In this document: in pieces, positions 31,517-41,697 of the stretch
How positions within the stretch are numbered: position 1 is the first letter of the stretch
How the letters are laid out: each line of letters opens with the position of its first letter
Source of the DNA: Aphanomyces cochlioides
Taxonomy: Eukaryota; Oomycota; Saprolegniomycetes; Saprolegniales; Verrucalvaceae
Assembly: GCA_019828595.1 (NCBI GenBank)
Contig: JAHQRK010000005.1
Span: 2,480,001-2,544,000, forward strand
Direction: 5' to 3'
DNA: 64,000 bases
Translations under genes and position numbers: made by a program
Notes under the pieces: generated by a model
The model's database searches: none
What the model saw: only the letters and a program-made list of their open reading frames with translations
Told to the model about the DNA's origin: nothing

Positions 31517-31629
31517 GAAGTTTCGATCATTTACAAAAATGTAAAAAAATCTGCAAAATGTTTTCAATTTCCAGTGTATTTTTCTCTATTTTTGAAATTT
31601 CTCTGAATTTTTATTGCGTCTCCTATTGC

Positions 31630-31950
31630 GTGGAACCAAGCGGCATCAGCAACAAACGCGATGAAGGACGCATCCGAGCAACTCGACGCCCAGACGGGGC
31701 TCATCCTAGACGTCGACTTGAAAGTCCAGTCGATCATTCAAATGGGCCGAACCATTCGGAGCCAACAAGCTCAACTTTGTCGCTGCAACGACACGTAGCT
31801 CAGCAGTATCAACTGCTCGAAGCAGTGTCTATGACCTGATAGCTTGTTATTCCCTTGCACGATCCTGATGTCATGGAGGTGTTTGCTCAAACGACGCGAT
31901 GATAATTGAACGCATGGAACACCTGGCATCTCTGCAGCAGCCACGCCAAA
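31630..31950 (+). pseudogene. Relic of ankyrin/TRP channel C-terminal exon (R2)
   Basis: Related to the channel coiled-coil end at 22245-22545: GGCATCAGCAACAAACGCGA, GCATCCGAGCAACTCGACGC, then GTCCAGTCGATCATTCAAAT and AGCTCAGCAGTATCAACTGC align with the intact gene. Reading frame is lost through stops and deletions. Its downstream tail (GGCATCTCTGCAGCAGCCA) is shared with R1, showing that R1 and R2 come from one duplicated unit. Confidence 0.8.
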
Positions 31951-33868
31951 CGGGTGGTGTCCATCAGTGACAAGATGGGGCTTCCAAAGGTCTTTCACTT
32001 TGTCTACTCGATATCGTTTTCGCATCCGTGGGGAGATGCCAAGCACGGTAACGATCTCGTTGATCGCTCTTGCTTTTCATGCATGCTATAAATTGTGAAT
32101 GCGATGGTGACAACAGTCAATGGACCGAGTGGGACTCGATTCAAGGAATACAGCCTCTTGTCTCATGCTTGCGAGCCACTGTGATGATCAAGTTGTCGTC
32201 GTGGGCATCAAGGAAAATGACAAAACTTGCATTCAAACCAAAGATGCAGCTTCACGACTCGTGAAGAGCGTCATGGAACACAACGTCGACTCGTTGGATC
32301 TGTATGCCACATCTCTCTCTTTACCAAGCGCGTCGCCCTACAGTACAAGAGTTCCACTGAGTGATAGACAGAGGATCGATCAGCTGACAGTAATTCGTCA
32401 TTGTGGAAAGCCGCGGCGTGTCTGGCAAAGGAACAAGACCGTGTCAACCATACGTGCTCTCTACTGCCATGACTCATCCAACTGTCGACACTGACAGTGC
32501 ACATCGCCTAACAAAATAACAAAATCGAGCATATATTTATTTTTACTAAACGTTCATGACAATACAGTATGAGAATAAGTCAGAGAACAAAGCAGACACC
32601 AAAATATGCCGAATTCCTCTTTGGTTTAAGCATAAACTGAATTTCCATCATAGCACTTGCTTACTTTTTTGTAAATCAAAATCGAGTAATGCTCTTATAT
32701 GGAATAATGTATGGAAAAATGTTCATTTTGAATGTCAGAGCCATGAGGGTTAGGACATTAGTTTTCATAAGAATTATAAATTATGAGAAGTATTCGTTAC
32801 CGAGGGAGCGACGGAATTTTGGCACTGTGGCAATTGTCCAATCATTTGCAGGTAATTTAGGTTTGCAGTTGGGACATATATTCACCCAATCACTGTCAGT
32901 AAGTTTGGAATCCCACAGTGCTTGTATCGAGGTTCAATACTTCTCCAATGTCTTAGCGCGATACACTCGAAACCATCGCTTGATAACAAAGAAAATGTTT
33001 GTTTTAACTTGTTTGAGCTTGTATTTAGTGATGATTTCAAATCACAGCCTTAAAAATTAGTTGGTAAAGATTATCTACTTTGGTCCAATCATATATAATT
33101 AACGTACTTGTTTATTTCGCATTGGATGATATAATGCACACTCTAATTCAAACAATCCCAGTACCACTTGTACTAAAATTCCGTCGTTCCCGGATAACAC
33201 GCTATAATAATATTATGGAGGTTCTACTGCTGTCATGGGATTGGTGCTCGATTTTGATCCACTGCTCAATTTTGTTACAACTTATTGCACACACGGAGCT
33301 TCTCCAGCGAGACAACCACGCGCCTGTACAGAATCGTTTCAGCTTGGATCCAACTACCGACGGACAGCAGTGACGAGGATGCGCAATGTTGCGTTGTGGT
33401 TGCTTCAAGAGGTCCTGTGCGATATTTGAGGTTGTCTGAACCGATCAAGGGTGCGCATGGCACCTGCATCTGGTCCGCAGTCGCAGCGATCGCCTATTTC
33501 ACCCATGAGTCAGTGGATTCCTTCCTCCAGCACGCAGACCTCTTTCGAGTGAGCAAAGTCATCATCATCGCCATGCTGGCACACATAGGAAGTGCTCTTC
33601 TCCATGTGAGAACTCGACTTCCAGAGTGTATCAAGACGATTTGACGATGAGATGCATGTGAGAAGTTTCGTGTTTTAGACGCCAACGTCAAGCACGCGTC
33701 GTCGGTTCTTCGCAATTTCCCTCTCCTTTGACTCGTCTGATGATGTGGCCGACAGAGCCAGGTGGTGGATTGGAGTTGAAGGGAGAAGAGTACACTGTAG
33801 TGCACGCACCCATCTTGTCAAATGGGATACAATAGGATGATCCATCCACTTTTGAATAAGGAGAAGAC
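31951..33868 (+). promoter_or_regulatory. Long upstream region of SLC1 array gene 3
   Basis: No gene is supported over 1.9 kb. 32165-32400 matches the region upstream of array gene 2. An AT-rich stretch at about 32510-33200 has no counterpart upstream of the other copies and may be an insertion. 33280-33485 is the shared upstream block. CGCACCCATCTTG at 33805 lies 64 nt before the ATG, and TCCACTTTTGAATAAGGAGA just precedes it. Confidence 0.5.
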
Positions 33869-35623
33869 ATGGACACGCTCCCAAAGGAAGGCATCCTTCT
33901 CTACGACGAGAACACGATGCCGACACGACGGTTATCGTTCTTGTCGTCCTTGTCGTCCTTGTCCTTATCGAGCAGTAAAGGCAATGCCCCATATGAGACC
34001 GAGACCGTGCGCACAAATTACACGACCCGTGCGTCCCATGCGCAGCCAAACAAGTCTCAACGCGGCACCAACACACCGTACGAGAGAGTCGAATCCCCTG
34101 CAGCGATCTTGGAAACCAGAAGTTCCAAGCCCAATCTCGATTTTGGATCGCGATCGACACATTTCCAGCCCATCTTTGTCTTGATCGGTGCGCTCATCGG
34201 GATTGGACTTGGCATCGGTCTCTACTACTGCAATATCTCAGACCAATGGACGATGCTCGTCGCGCTTCCCGGCGACTTGTTTGTGCGTGCGTTGCAGTGT
34301 TTGATCGTCCCACTCATCTTCTGCTACATGACGATCGTCGTGACAGAAACGATTGCCCTGGGCGACTCCTCGATCCTCCGCCTGCGAAACCTCCTTCCGT
34401 ACTTCGCGTCATCGCTGATCGCGACAGTTCAAGGCATTTGCTGGGCGCTGTTCTTCAAGAGCCACTTCAGCACCTCAATAGAAGTGAATAGCGTCGACGA
34501 GCTCAATCCAAGTAGCGCCATCTTGATGAAATGTGGTGAAGGCATGGTGCTCGGGTATGCCTCCAACGGTACTCTGGCCTGCGTGGCGACCAATGCGACG
34601 GGTTTCAACGGGACGTTTTGGATGACCAACGAGACGGCCACATTAGCAGCTAGCAGCACAAGCAGTCTCGTCCAGCAGCTCAGTTTGATGGAGCAAATTG
34701 TCGGTATCTGTGATACGATCGTCACGTCCAACATCTTTGCGTCGATGGCCAGTGGATCTCTCTTGAGCATTATCGTATTCTCCATCCCATTCGGGTACGC
34801 CGTGGCGAAGACGACCCACAGCGTCAATTTGAACGCCAACTCTGTCTTGACGATGCTCAATCAGCTCCGAGAAGTCTTCTTGCTCATGCTCAACTACTTG
34901 CTCAAGTTGATGCCGTTCGCCGTCGTCTTCCTCATGGCTGGTGCCATCGCACGGTTCAATACAGTCGAGTTGGGCAAAGTCTTGTCCGAGATGGGCTACC
35001 TGCTCTTGGCGTTCATCATTGGCATTGCCTGCCATGCGCTCATTGTCTTGCCGCTCTCCATGTACGTCGTGACAAAAGCCAACCCGTTTGCGTACATGCG
35101 CCACCTTTTGCCTGCGTTCTTGTTTGCGTTTGGTTGTGCATCGTCCATGGCGACGCTTCCCGTGTCAATTGCTTGCATCCAACGAGCCAAAGTGAGCCGA
35201 CGCGTGGTCCAAGTGGCAATGCCGTTTGGTACACCTGTGAATCTCAACGGGATGGGGATTTACTATCCTCTCGTCGCGATGTTCATGGCCAACATGTCTG
35301 ACCACGGGGGCGAATGGACACCCGTTCGTCTGGCGATTCTGTTCCTCGTGAGCTTTCTCGGTTGCGTTGGCACAGCCCCCGTCCCCAACGCCGGCTTGGT
35401 CTACACAGTGACGCTGTGGTCGACGTGTTTTCCAGGCGTGGCGCTTCCAAAGGCATTTGCTCTCGTCGTATCGGCGGATATCCTCATGGATCGGATCGTC
35501 ACAGTGGTCAATGTATATGGCAATTGCATGATCACACGAATCCTCGCCCATATCGTCCAGAGGACGCAATCAACTCGTTATCCTGTCGAGGACGAAACAG
35601 AACAAGTCGGTGTGAATGTTTAA
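33869..35623 (+). CDS. SLC1-type amino acid:cation symporter, array gene 3
   Basis: 584 residues, no intron. N-terminal EGILLYDENTMPTRRLS; helix 1 FVLIGALIGIGLGIGLYY; outer loop with NGT, NAT and NET sequons; HP1 CASSMATLPVSIACIQRAK; TM7 VNLNGMGIYYP; HP2 GTAPVPNAG; TM8 DRIVTVVNVYGNCM. Val occupies the Arg position, a hydrophobic change unlike the Asn/Ser of array genes 1-2. Closest to array gene 4: both have RRVVQVAMPFGTPVNLNGMG and Val in TM8, and an FASSLIATVQGICWALFFK helix replaces the FSSLLSTAQGFCLALLFK type. A hydrophobic or bulky neutral substrate is plausible. Confidence 0.9.
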   Translation: MDTLPKEGILLYDENTMPTRRLSFLSSLSSLSLSSSKGNAPYETETVRTNYTTRASHAQPNKSQRGTNTPYERVESPAAILETRSSKPNLDFGSRSTHFQPIFVLIGALIGIGLGIGLYYCNISDQWTMLVALPGDLFVRALQCLIVPLIFCYMTIVVTETIALGDSSILRLRNLLPYFASSLIATVQGICWALFFKSHFSTSIEVNSVDELNPSSAILMKCGEGMVLGYASNGTLACVATNATGFNGTFWMTNETATLAASSTSSLVQQLSLMEQIVGICDTIVTSNIFASMASGSLLSIIVFSIPFGYAVAKTTHSVNLNANSVLTMLNQLREVFLLMLNYLLKLMPFAVVFLMAGAIARFNTVELGKVLSEMGYLLLAFIIGIACHALIVLPLSMYVVTKANPFAYMRHLLPAFLFAFGCASSMATLPVSIACIQRAKVSRRVVQVAMPFGTPVNLNGMGIYYPLVAMFMANMSDHGGEWTPVRLAILFLVSFLGCVGTAPVPNAGLVYTVTLWSTCFPGVALPKAFALVVSADILMDRIVTVVNVYGNCMITRILAHIVQRTQSTRYPVEDETEQVGVNV

Positions 35624-35655
35624 TCTATTAAGTTGTCGTGTTGCTGGTGCTCCTT

Positions 35656-35914
35656 GGTGTTGTTGGTCGATAGACACTTGAACAGTGTGAAGTTTTAATA
35701 AATGGGTTGAAAAAATGTGCAATAATGCTAAATTTTCTGTGAATTTTTCTTTCTTTTTTGTAAATTTTCCTGGATTTTCTGAGGAGTTGTCGTGTTGGTG
35801 TTGTTGGTCGATAGACACTTGAACAGTGTGAAGTTTTAATAAATGCGTTGAAAAAATGTGCAAAAATGCTGATTTTTTTGTAAATTTTCCTGGATTTTCT
35901 GACGAGTTCACACT
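35656..35914 (+). repeat. Tandem duplication of 3' flank after array gene 3
   Basis: A 141-bp unit starting GGTGTTGTTGGTCGATAGAC at 35656 is repeated from 35797, the second copy lacking about 24 bp inside. Each copy holds the palindromic ACACTTGAACAGTGT (35674-35688 and 35815-35829) and a T-rich tail ending TTTTCCTGGATTTTCTGA. It duplicates the 3' UTR or terminator region. Confidence 0.85.
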
Positions 35915-37109
35915 TTGGCTTGGCCATGCATGCGAAGATGCTGAGCTGTCTTCACAGCGCTCGACGGGCATAGTTGATGCGTCTTGGGCGTTGACAGGTT
36001 CTAAATGCAGAGAGACAGACCTCTATTTGCTTGTTAGGCCAATTCATATACGGAAGCTTCAAGAAGGGTGCATGGAGCAGTCATGGGTTGCTCGAAATCG
36101 TCATCTTGGCGAGAAAGCGCGGGATAATGCAGCATCTGGACTGCATTTTGTCATTCGATCCTACAACCTTGTAGGGCAGGACATCCTAGTCGCTCCAGGG
36201 GCGGTCGCTGCAGAGCAACTTTGATATCGCTGAGTAGGGACAATGCTCGATGACTATTTCTGCTTCGTTGTGAAGGAATAATCTTCTCTTTTGAGTCTCT
36301 GCTGTGCTCTCGCGATCGATTCAATGGGGCGTTCACCTCCAATGCATAGATCGACACCAACATTTGAACATGATTCACAGCGCCTCGCGCGGGAAACGAC
36401 GAAACGACGAGTATGTCAGCCTTGGCATTGCATTGCTTTATTCACAGACGGTTTCGACATGGCGCCAAAGTTGACATACGGGAGCCACCTGTTTCAAGCC
36501 GGATGCCTGTAACGAGAGCCACCCGATCGGTCGACGACAGTGCATTCTCTCGCTTCAACAGTGTGCTCAATGGTCATGCGACATACTGCTAAAGACGCTG
36601 AAACTTGGCAGGGGCCGGTCTAGTTTCCGAGTCAGTTTGCATGTAATATTGCACGAGGAGATTCACGAGAGAGGAAGTGTGCGCAATGTTGCATTGTGGT
36701 CCTTGAGAGAGGTCGTGAGCGGTGTTTCGAATCTCGTCTGAACCAACAGAGGGTGCGGACGACAACGCAGCACTTCTGGCAGCAGCGATCGTCTAGTTCG
36801 CACACAAGTCGCTTCGTTCCTTCGTCCAGCAGGCAGGCCTCTTCAGAGAGAGAGCTGGAATCCACAAGAACTGCAGAGCTTGACCAGAGGAGCAGGATCA
36901 TTTGACGACAGCAAGCACTTGGGGGGTCGATTACGACGACTGAGATGTCAAGTGCACGTCGTCATATCGCATCCATGCGACTCCAACATACAGCTTGAGA
37001 GGAGCGATATGGTATTGGACAGAGGGGAATTGTTCATGTGCACCCATGTCGTTTAGTGGCACCACAATTGCCGGCTCGCCTGCGATGCACTTTTGAAAAA
37101 GGAGATCAC
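35915..37109 (+). promoter_or_regulatory. Upstream region of SLC1 array gene 4
   Basis: No gene seen. GGACATCCTAGTCGCTCCAG near 36179 has a counterpart after array gene 4 (GAACATCCTGGTGGCTCCAG near 39106), and 36650-36780 is the shared upstream block. TGCACCCATG at 37039 lies 71 nt before the ATG; GCACTTTTGAAAAAGGAGAT just precedes it. Unlike the other gaps, no channel relic is visible. Confidence 0.5.
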
Positions 37110-38840
37110 ATGGCATCGAAGCCGAAGGAAGGCATCCTCCTCTACGACGAGGCCATGAACACCATGCCGACACGAAGGATATCGTCCTTGCCGTCCATGT
37201 CGAGCGATATGGGCAATATTCTTCAAGAGGGTGAGGCTGTGCGCACAAATAATGCCCCGCCCGCGCGACCAAACAAGTCTCAGCGCGGCGCAGCCTACGA
37301 GCGTGTTGAATCCCCGACAGCCATCTTGGAAACCACGAGGCCAAATCTCGACTTTGGATCGCGATCAACACATTTCCAGCCCATCTTTGTCTTGGTCGGC
37401 GCCGTCATCGGGATTGGACTTGGTGTCGGACTCTACTACTGCAATATCTCAGACCAATGGACGATGCTCGTCGCGCTTCCCGGCGATTTGTTTGTGCGAG
37501 CGCTCCAATGTTTGATCGTCCCACTCGTCTTCTGCTACATGACGATCGTCGTGACGGAAACGATTGCCCTGGGCGACTCCTCGATCCTCCGCTTGCGAAA
37601 TCTCCTTCCGTTCTTCGCTTCATCACTGATTGCAACAGTTCAAGGCATTTGCTGGGCGCTGTTCTTCAAGAACCACTTCAACGCCCCAGCAGGAGTGAAC
37701 AGCGTCGACGAGCTCAATCCGAGTAGCGCTGTTTTGATGAAGTGCGGCCAAGGCATGATGCTTGGCTACGCCTCCAATGGCACTTTGGCCTGCGTGGCAG
37801 CCAACGCGACGGATTTCAACGGGACGTTATGGATAACCAACCAGACGGCTGCCGCAGCAGCTAGCAGCACAAGCAGTCTCGTCCAGCAGCTCAGTTTGAT
37901 GGAGCAAATTGTCGGTATCTGTGATACGATCGTCACGTCCAACATCTTTGCGTCGATGGTCAGTGGATCTCTCTTGAGCATTATCATATTCTCTATCCCA
38001 TTCGGGTACACAGTGGCCAAGACAACCCATGGTGACAACTTGAATTCCAACTCCACCATCGTGATGCTCAACCAGCTCCGAGACGTCTTCTTGCTCATGC
38101 TCAACTACTTGCTCAAGTTGACACCGTTCGCCGTCGTCTTCCTCATGGCTGGTGCTATCGCTCGGTTCAACACGGTCGAGTTGGGCAAAGTCTTGTCCGA
38201 GATGGGCTACCTGCTCTTGGCGTTCATCATTGGCATCGCCTGCCACTCTCTCATTGTCTTGCCGCTCTTCGTGTACGTCGTGACAAAAGCCAACCCGTTT
38301 GCGTACATGCGCCACCTTGTCCCTGCGTTTGTGTTTGCGTTCGGCAGCGCGTCATCTATTGCGACGCTTCCCGTGTCGATTGCTTGTATCCAACGAGCCA
38401 ATGTGAGCCGACGCGTGGTCCAAGTGGCAATGCCGTTTGGTACACCGGTGAATCTCAACGGGATGGGGATTTACTATCCTCTCGTCGCGATGTTCATGGC
38501 CAACATGTCTAACCACGGAGGCGACTGGACACCCGTTCGTCTGGCGATTCTGTTCCTCGTGAGCTTTCTTGGATGCGTTGGCACAGCCCCCGTCCCGAAA
38601 GCCGGCTTGGTCTACACAGTGACGTTGTGGTCGACGTGTTTTCCAGGCGTGGCGCTTCCAAAGGCATTCGCTCTCGTCGTATCAGCGGATGTCCTCATGG
38701 ATCGGATTGTCACAATGGTCAATGTGTATGGCAATGCCATGGTCACACGAATCCTCGCCCATCTCGTCGAGGTGACTTCTTCAGCTCAAACCTCTTATCA
38801 TGTCCATGAAGAAACTGAAGAAGCCTGTGCTAGTGTTTGA
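37110..38840 (+). CDS. SLC1-type amino acid:cation symporter, array gene 4
   Basis: 576 residues from the ATG at 37110; the frame is open 24 codons upstream, but that extension overlaps the conserved core-promoter motif and is absent in paralogs. N-terminal EGILLYDEAMNTMPTRRIS; helix 1 FVLVGAVIGIGLGVGLYY; HP1 SASSIATLPVSIACIQRAN, where Ile replaces the Met kept in all other copies; TM7 VNLNGMGIYYP; HP2 GTAPVPKAG with Lys in place of Asn; TM8 DRIVTMVNVYGNAM, Val at the Arg position. Sister of array gene 3. The Lys in the HP2 loop, which gates the substrate site, could alter transport. Confidence 0.9.
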   Translation: MASKPKEGILLYDEAMNTMPTRRISSLPSMSSDMGNILQEGEAVRTNNAPPARPNKSQRGAAYERVESPTAILETTRPNLDFGSRSTHFQPIFVLVGAVIGIGLGVGLYYCNISDQWTMLVALPGDLFVRALQCLIVPLVFCYMTIVVTETIALGDSSILRLRNLLPFFASSLIATVQGICWALFFKNHFNAPAGVNSVDELNPSSAVLMKCGQGMMLGYASNGTLACVAANATDFNGTLWITNQTAAAAASSTSSLVQQLSLMEQIVGICDTIVTSNIFASMVSGSLLSIIIFSIPFGYTVAKTTHGDNLNSNSTIVMLNQLRDVFLLMLNYLLKLTPFAVVFLMAGAIARFNTVELGKVLSEMGYLLLAFIIGIACHSLIVLPLFVYVVTKANPFAYMRHLVPAFVFAFGSASSIATLPVSIACIQRANVSRRVVQVAMPFGTPVNLNGMGIYYPLVAMFMANMSNHGGDWTPVRLAILFLVSFLGCVGTAPVPKAGLVYTVTLWSTCFPGVALPKAFALVVSADVLMDRIVTMVNVYGNAMVTRILAHLVEVTSSAQTSYHVHEETEEACASV

Positions 38841-38898
38841 TCTATTGAGTTGCAGCAGCTTCTCCTTCGTGCTGTTGGCACACTTTCGACAATGACGG

Positions 38899-38912
38899 AC
38901 ACTTCAAAGTGT
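38899..38912 (+). promoter_or_regulatory. 3'-flank palindrome (array gene 4)
   Basis: ACACTTCAAAGTGT, identical to the site after array gene 2, 59 bp downstream of the stop codon. Confidence 0.5.
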
Positions 38913-39603
38913 GAAATTTCGGTCGACTCTTTTTGATAAGTGAAAAAATCAGCCAAATAACTGCAACTTTTGCTAATTTTTTGCCAAATATTTTGTAATT
39001 TTTCCGAGTTACTTGAGGGTCTTCTCGAATGAGTGATGCGAAGACACGAGATCGCACGATGCGACTTCTCAACTTTATCCTGTCGTGTACTGCTACTACT
39101 TTGAGAGGCGGAACATCCTGGTGGCTCCAGGGGTGGTCGCAGAAGCACTCTTCCCGTAAATATGACGAGTTGGGCAATGTGTCGTGCGTGAGCGACATCC
39201 CAGAGGACGATGATGCAGGACGGAATCGGGGCAATCACTTGAAAGCCGCCCTTGTATCTTGATCTCAGCATGCCAAACCGCACTCAAAACGACTGACTTG
39301 CCATCATTGCACCAAGGGGACTTGGCGAGCAGGCACGCACGATCTCCCCGCGGAAGATCCTTCGAGAAGTTGGCGATGGACAGCATGCGAAAGGCTTTAA
39401 CATTGCCACCACCGCCAAGTTTCCATACGTTAGCAGTACTGGTGCAGGATGAATGGACAGCCGCCTGACCTCGTGAACTGCACTTGGAGATGAGTCGATC
39501 CACCCGTACAAGCGAGAATGCTATTGCCGACTCAACTGGGGTCATCTTCTGTCGCAACAGCTTGTCCTCATCGTGCTGTCTATTGTGATGTCATTTAACT
39601 CCA
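38913..39603. other. Intergenic region after array gene 4
   Basis: No gene is supported. A stretch near 39100-39150 is related to 36175-36220 between genes 3 and 4. Open frames here lack motifs. Confidence 0.4.
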
Positions 39604-40042
39604 TTAATCGCCCGGTCCAGCGACGACCTACTTCTCCATAAAATTAGTTTTAAGTGGATAAAATAGTTTTGATGAATTGTTGTGTAAATTCACTTTATCT
39701 GACCAATCATACTGTCAAATTACTAAAAGTAGAGCCCCACAAACGGAACTTGGGCAGTTCTTGCACGTTTATAATGGCTGAGCTTCATACCACGCGGACT
39801 CGGAGGAGGGAGCCCCAACGTGCACCAAAAAGGGACTTCTTTATATTTACTCTCATCGGAAAGGCGGCAGGTAGGCCGTAAGGCCGTGCCGCCACCCTGA
39901 TGAGGCCTGTTTGAGTTCTTGGCCTGGTCGTCTTGACTATTATTGGTCAAATAGTTGCCACATACGCGTCATGATTGGTAGATTATTTTATCCAATGAAT
40001 TTAATTTTATAGGGCTAGGTCGTCGCTGGACAGGGCGATTAA
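39604..40042. mobile_element. TTAA-flanked MITE with long terminal inverted repeats
   Basis: TTAA at 39604-39607 and 40039-40042 border 431 bp whose ends are inverted repeats of about 60 bp: left starts TCGCCCGGTCCAGCGACGAC, and the reverse complement of the right end starts TCGCCCTGTCCAGCGACGAC; both continue to TGGATAAAATA. Inside is a GC-rich nested hairpin, GGCGGCA (39863-39869) pairing with TGCCGCC (39887-39893). No coding capacity. The TTAA borders suggest mobilisation by a piggyBac-type transposase. Confidence 0.8.
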
Positions 40043-40179
40043 TGGGGCTAGATGTCATTGCGGCAGTAGGAGGCACTTTGAACTCATTCATCGATATACG
40101 TGCGCGTCCGTGCAACCATTACTTTGTGTCCATAGATGGAGATTGTCGTCTTCGAGGGGGGAAGCTCCATTCTATCACG

Positions 40180-40515
40180 CAGCACAGCATGACGAGCTCT
40201 GCTGCTCGTCCAATTCATATCCCAAGTTCATGCATGGCGTATGGACGCCATTCTCGCATGGTAACCCCCTCTCAACGACGAAGTTGTCGACGCGATTTCG
40301 CTGGCGCAGGAGCAAAACCTGAGTCAAGCAGCTCGATAAAATCCACGCAAGACGCGTCGGAGCCACTCGACGCCCTCAAGTGGCTCACCCAAGACGTCAT
40401 CAGAGCACAGAGCTCAGCAAGCTCAGCTGCTCAAGACGTGCTCTTGATCCTGCTGTCGTCGTCATGCCCCTGCGGGAGGTTGATAGACGTTTGCTCAATC
40501 GATGCGACAAAATCG
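40180..40515 (+). pseudogene. Relic of ankyrin/TRP channel C-terminal exon (R3)
   Basis: Aligns with 21935-22540 of the intact channel gene: CATGACGAGCTCTGCTGC and CCCAAGTTCATGCATGGC match the helix around residue 1260, GTTGTCGACGCGATTTCGCT matches GTTGTCGACAAGATTTCGCT, and the end GACGTTTGCTCAATCGATG matches the terminal LLKR codons. Several deletions and frameshifts. Lies immediately right of the MITE and left of array gene 5's upstream region. Confidence 0.75.
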
Positions 40516-41697
40516 CACGTTTGAGATCTTTTCCACTGCGGTGGAGAAAGCACATGACTCTCCCTTGCATCTGTTGTTTCGCAAGCAGAGCAAACGCGTG
40601 GAAATGCGAGAAGAGATCAAAAGAGACCGTGCCATACGACGTTCTCTCTCTCAACTGCGCGCGATAAATTGTAAGCTGCTCCTCCGTCAGCTGCCTCCTC
40701 TCCTTCCAACCACTTGCACGAGACCACAAAGGATTGTCTAGACAAGAGAACGCACTCTGTAGCCATCATCTTGTCATCTCCTTGGCACAGTCGCACGATC
40801 ACAGACAAGTCTTTCCTGTCGACTCTGTGGTGGCACATCCTGACACTCTCTACGGCACAACCAACGACGCTTCCATGCGACAAGAAGTACCTTCATGGAG
40901 AGTGCGGGATGCCGCCGTTGACCGGACTTATTCTCAACGACGAAGGTTTTTTCTTTCGAGCATTGCGCAAGTCGTCCATGGCGGCTGTCGACGTCAAACC
41001 ACGAAAATGGACCCGCGACGACGGCTCGTTGGATGAGTAAATGTGCTACACACTCGGTGGGATGGCAACCCCGCAGTTGGTAGCACGATCCATGGCACCG
41101 TCCATTATGGATTAAGGCAAAGCGTGGTCGTTTACGAGTGCGGCCAGAATCGCACGTCATCACAGAGCCAGAGTCGATTGACGGTCCCGCGTCCATGTGT
41201 CCGACCAGAAAGGTTGTGCCCCGTGTCACGAAAGAACTTGTCAACAAGTAGACAGCCGCGAACAATCTGGTGCAGATGGTGAGGTGGTTGGCGGAATCCA
41301 CCTACGCTTTTATCCATGCAAACAACGAAGAAAAGATCTGTAGCAGAGACGCCACGACGCGCTGACCCGGTCAGTCCAGCACCTCTCGCACCACATGCGC
41401 CGTCGAGATACTCGGCTTGGCCACGTTGTAATGGCAGCAAATCTGTAGCTACACTGACCCACAACGCGTAGCATAAAGCGCATCACCGACATTGGAAGCA
41501 GGTGCTTCGATAGATCGATGGAAGGCGCTCGAATCGACTTGATGGACGGGTTCCATGGCGGTGGTGGTCCAGTGGCTATCAATACGAGGGACATTTGAGA
41601 GAGGTGAGATATTTACGCGACTTGGAATGTGAATTGAAGGCAGTCACACTCGACCTGAGAAGAGCTCCACCTCTCGCATTTTTGAAAAAGCAGACAC
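40516..41697. other. Upstream region of SLC1 array gene 5
   Basis: No gene supported; a 175-codon minus-strand frame (40774-41301) has no motif and runs through sequence that is not conserved. This gap lacks the upstream block common to array genes 1-4, though GCATTTTTGAAAAAGCAGAC directly precedes the ATG as in the others. Confidence 0.4.

Noticed and set aside
32510..33200. AT-rich stretch considered as an inserted gene or organelle DNA
   Set aside because: Only short open frames with no motif; no recognisable mitochondrial gene.
35632..37109. Searched for a channel relic between array genes 3 and 4
   Set aside because: No convincing similarity to the channel's last exon was found by eye; only the shared upstream block and a 3'-flank repeat are present.
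39863..39893. Nested hairpin considered as a tRNA or riboswitch
   Set aside because: Only two stems, no cloverleaf or known consensus; it lies inside a MITE.
40774..41301. 175-codon minus-strand frame upstream of array gene 5
   Set aside because: No motif, no conserved counterpart upstream of the other transporters, and composition typical of a chance frame.
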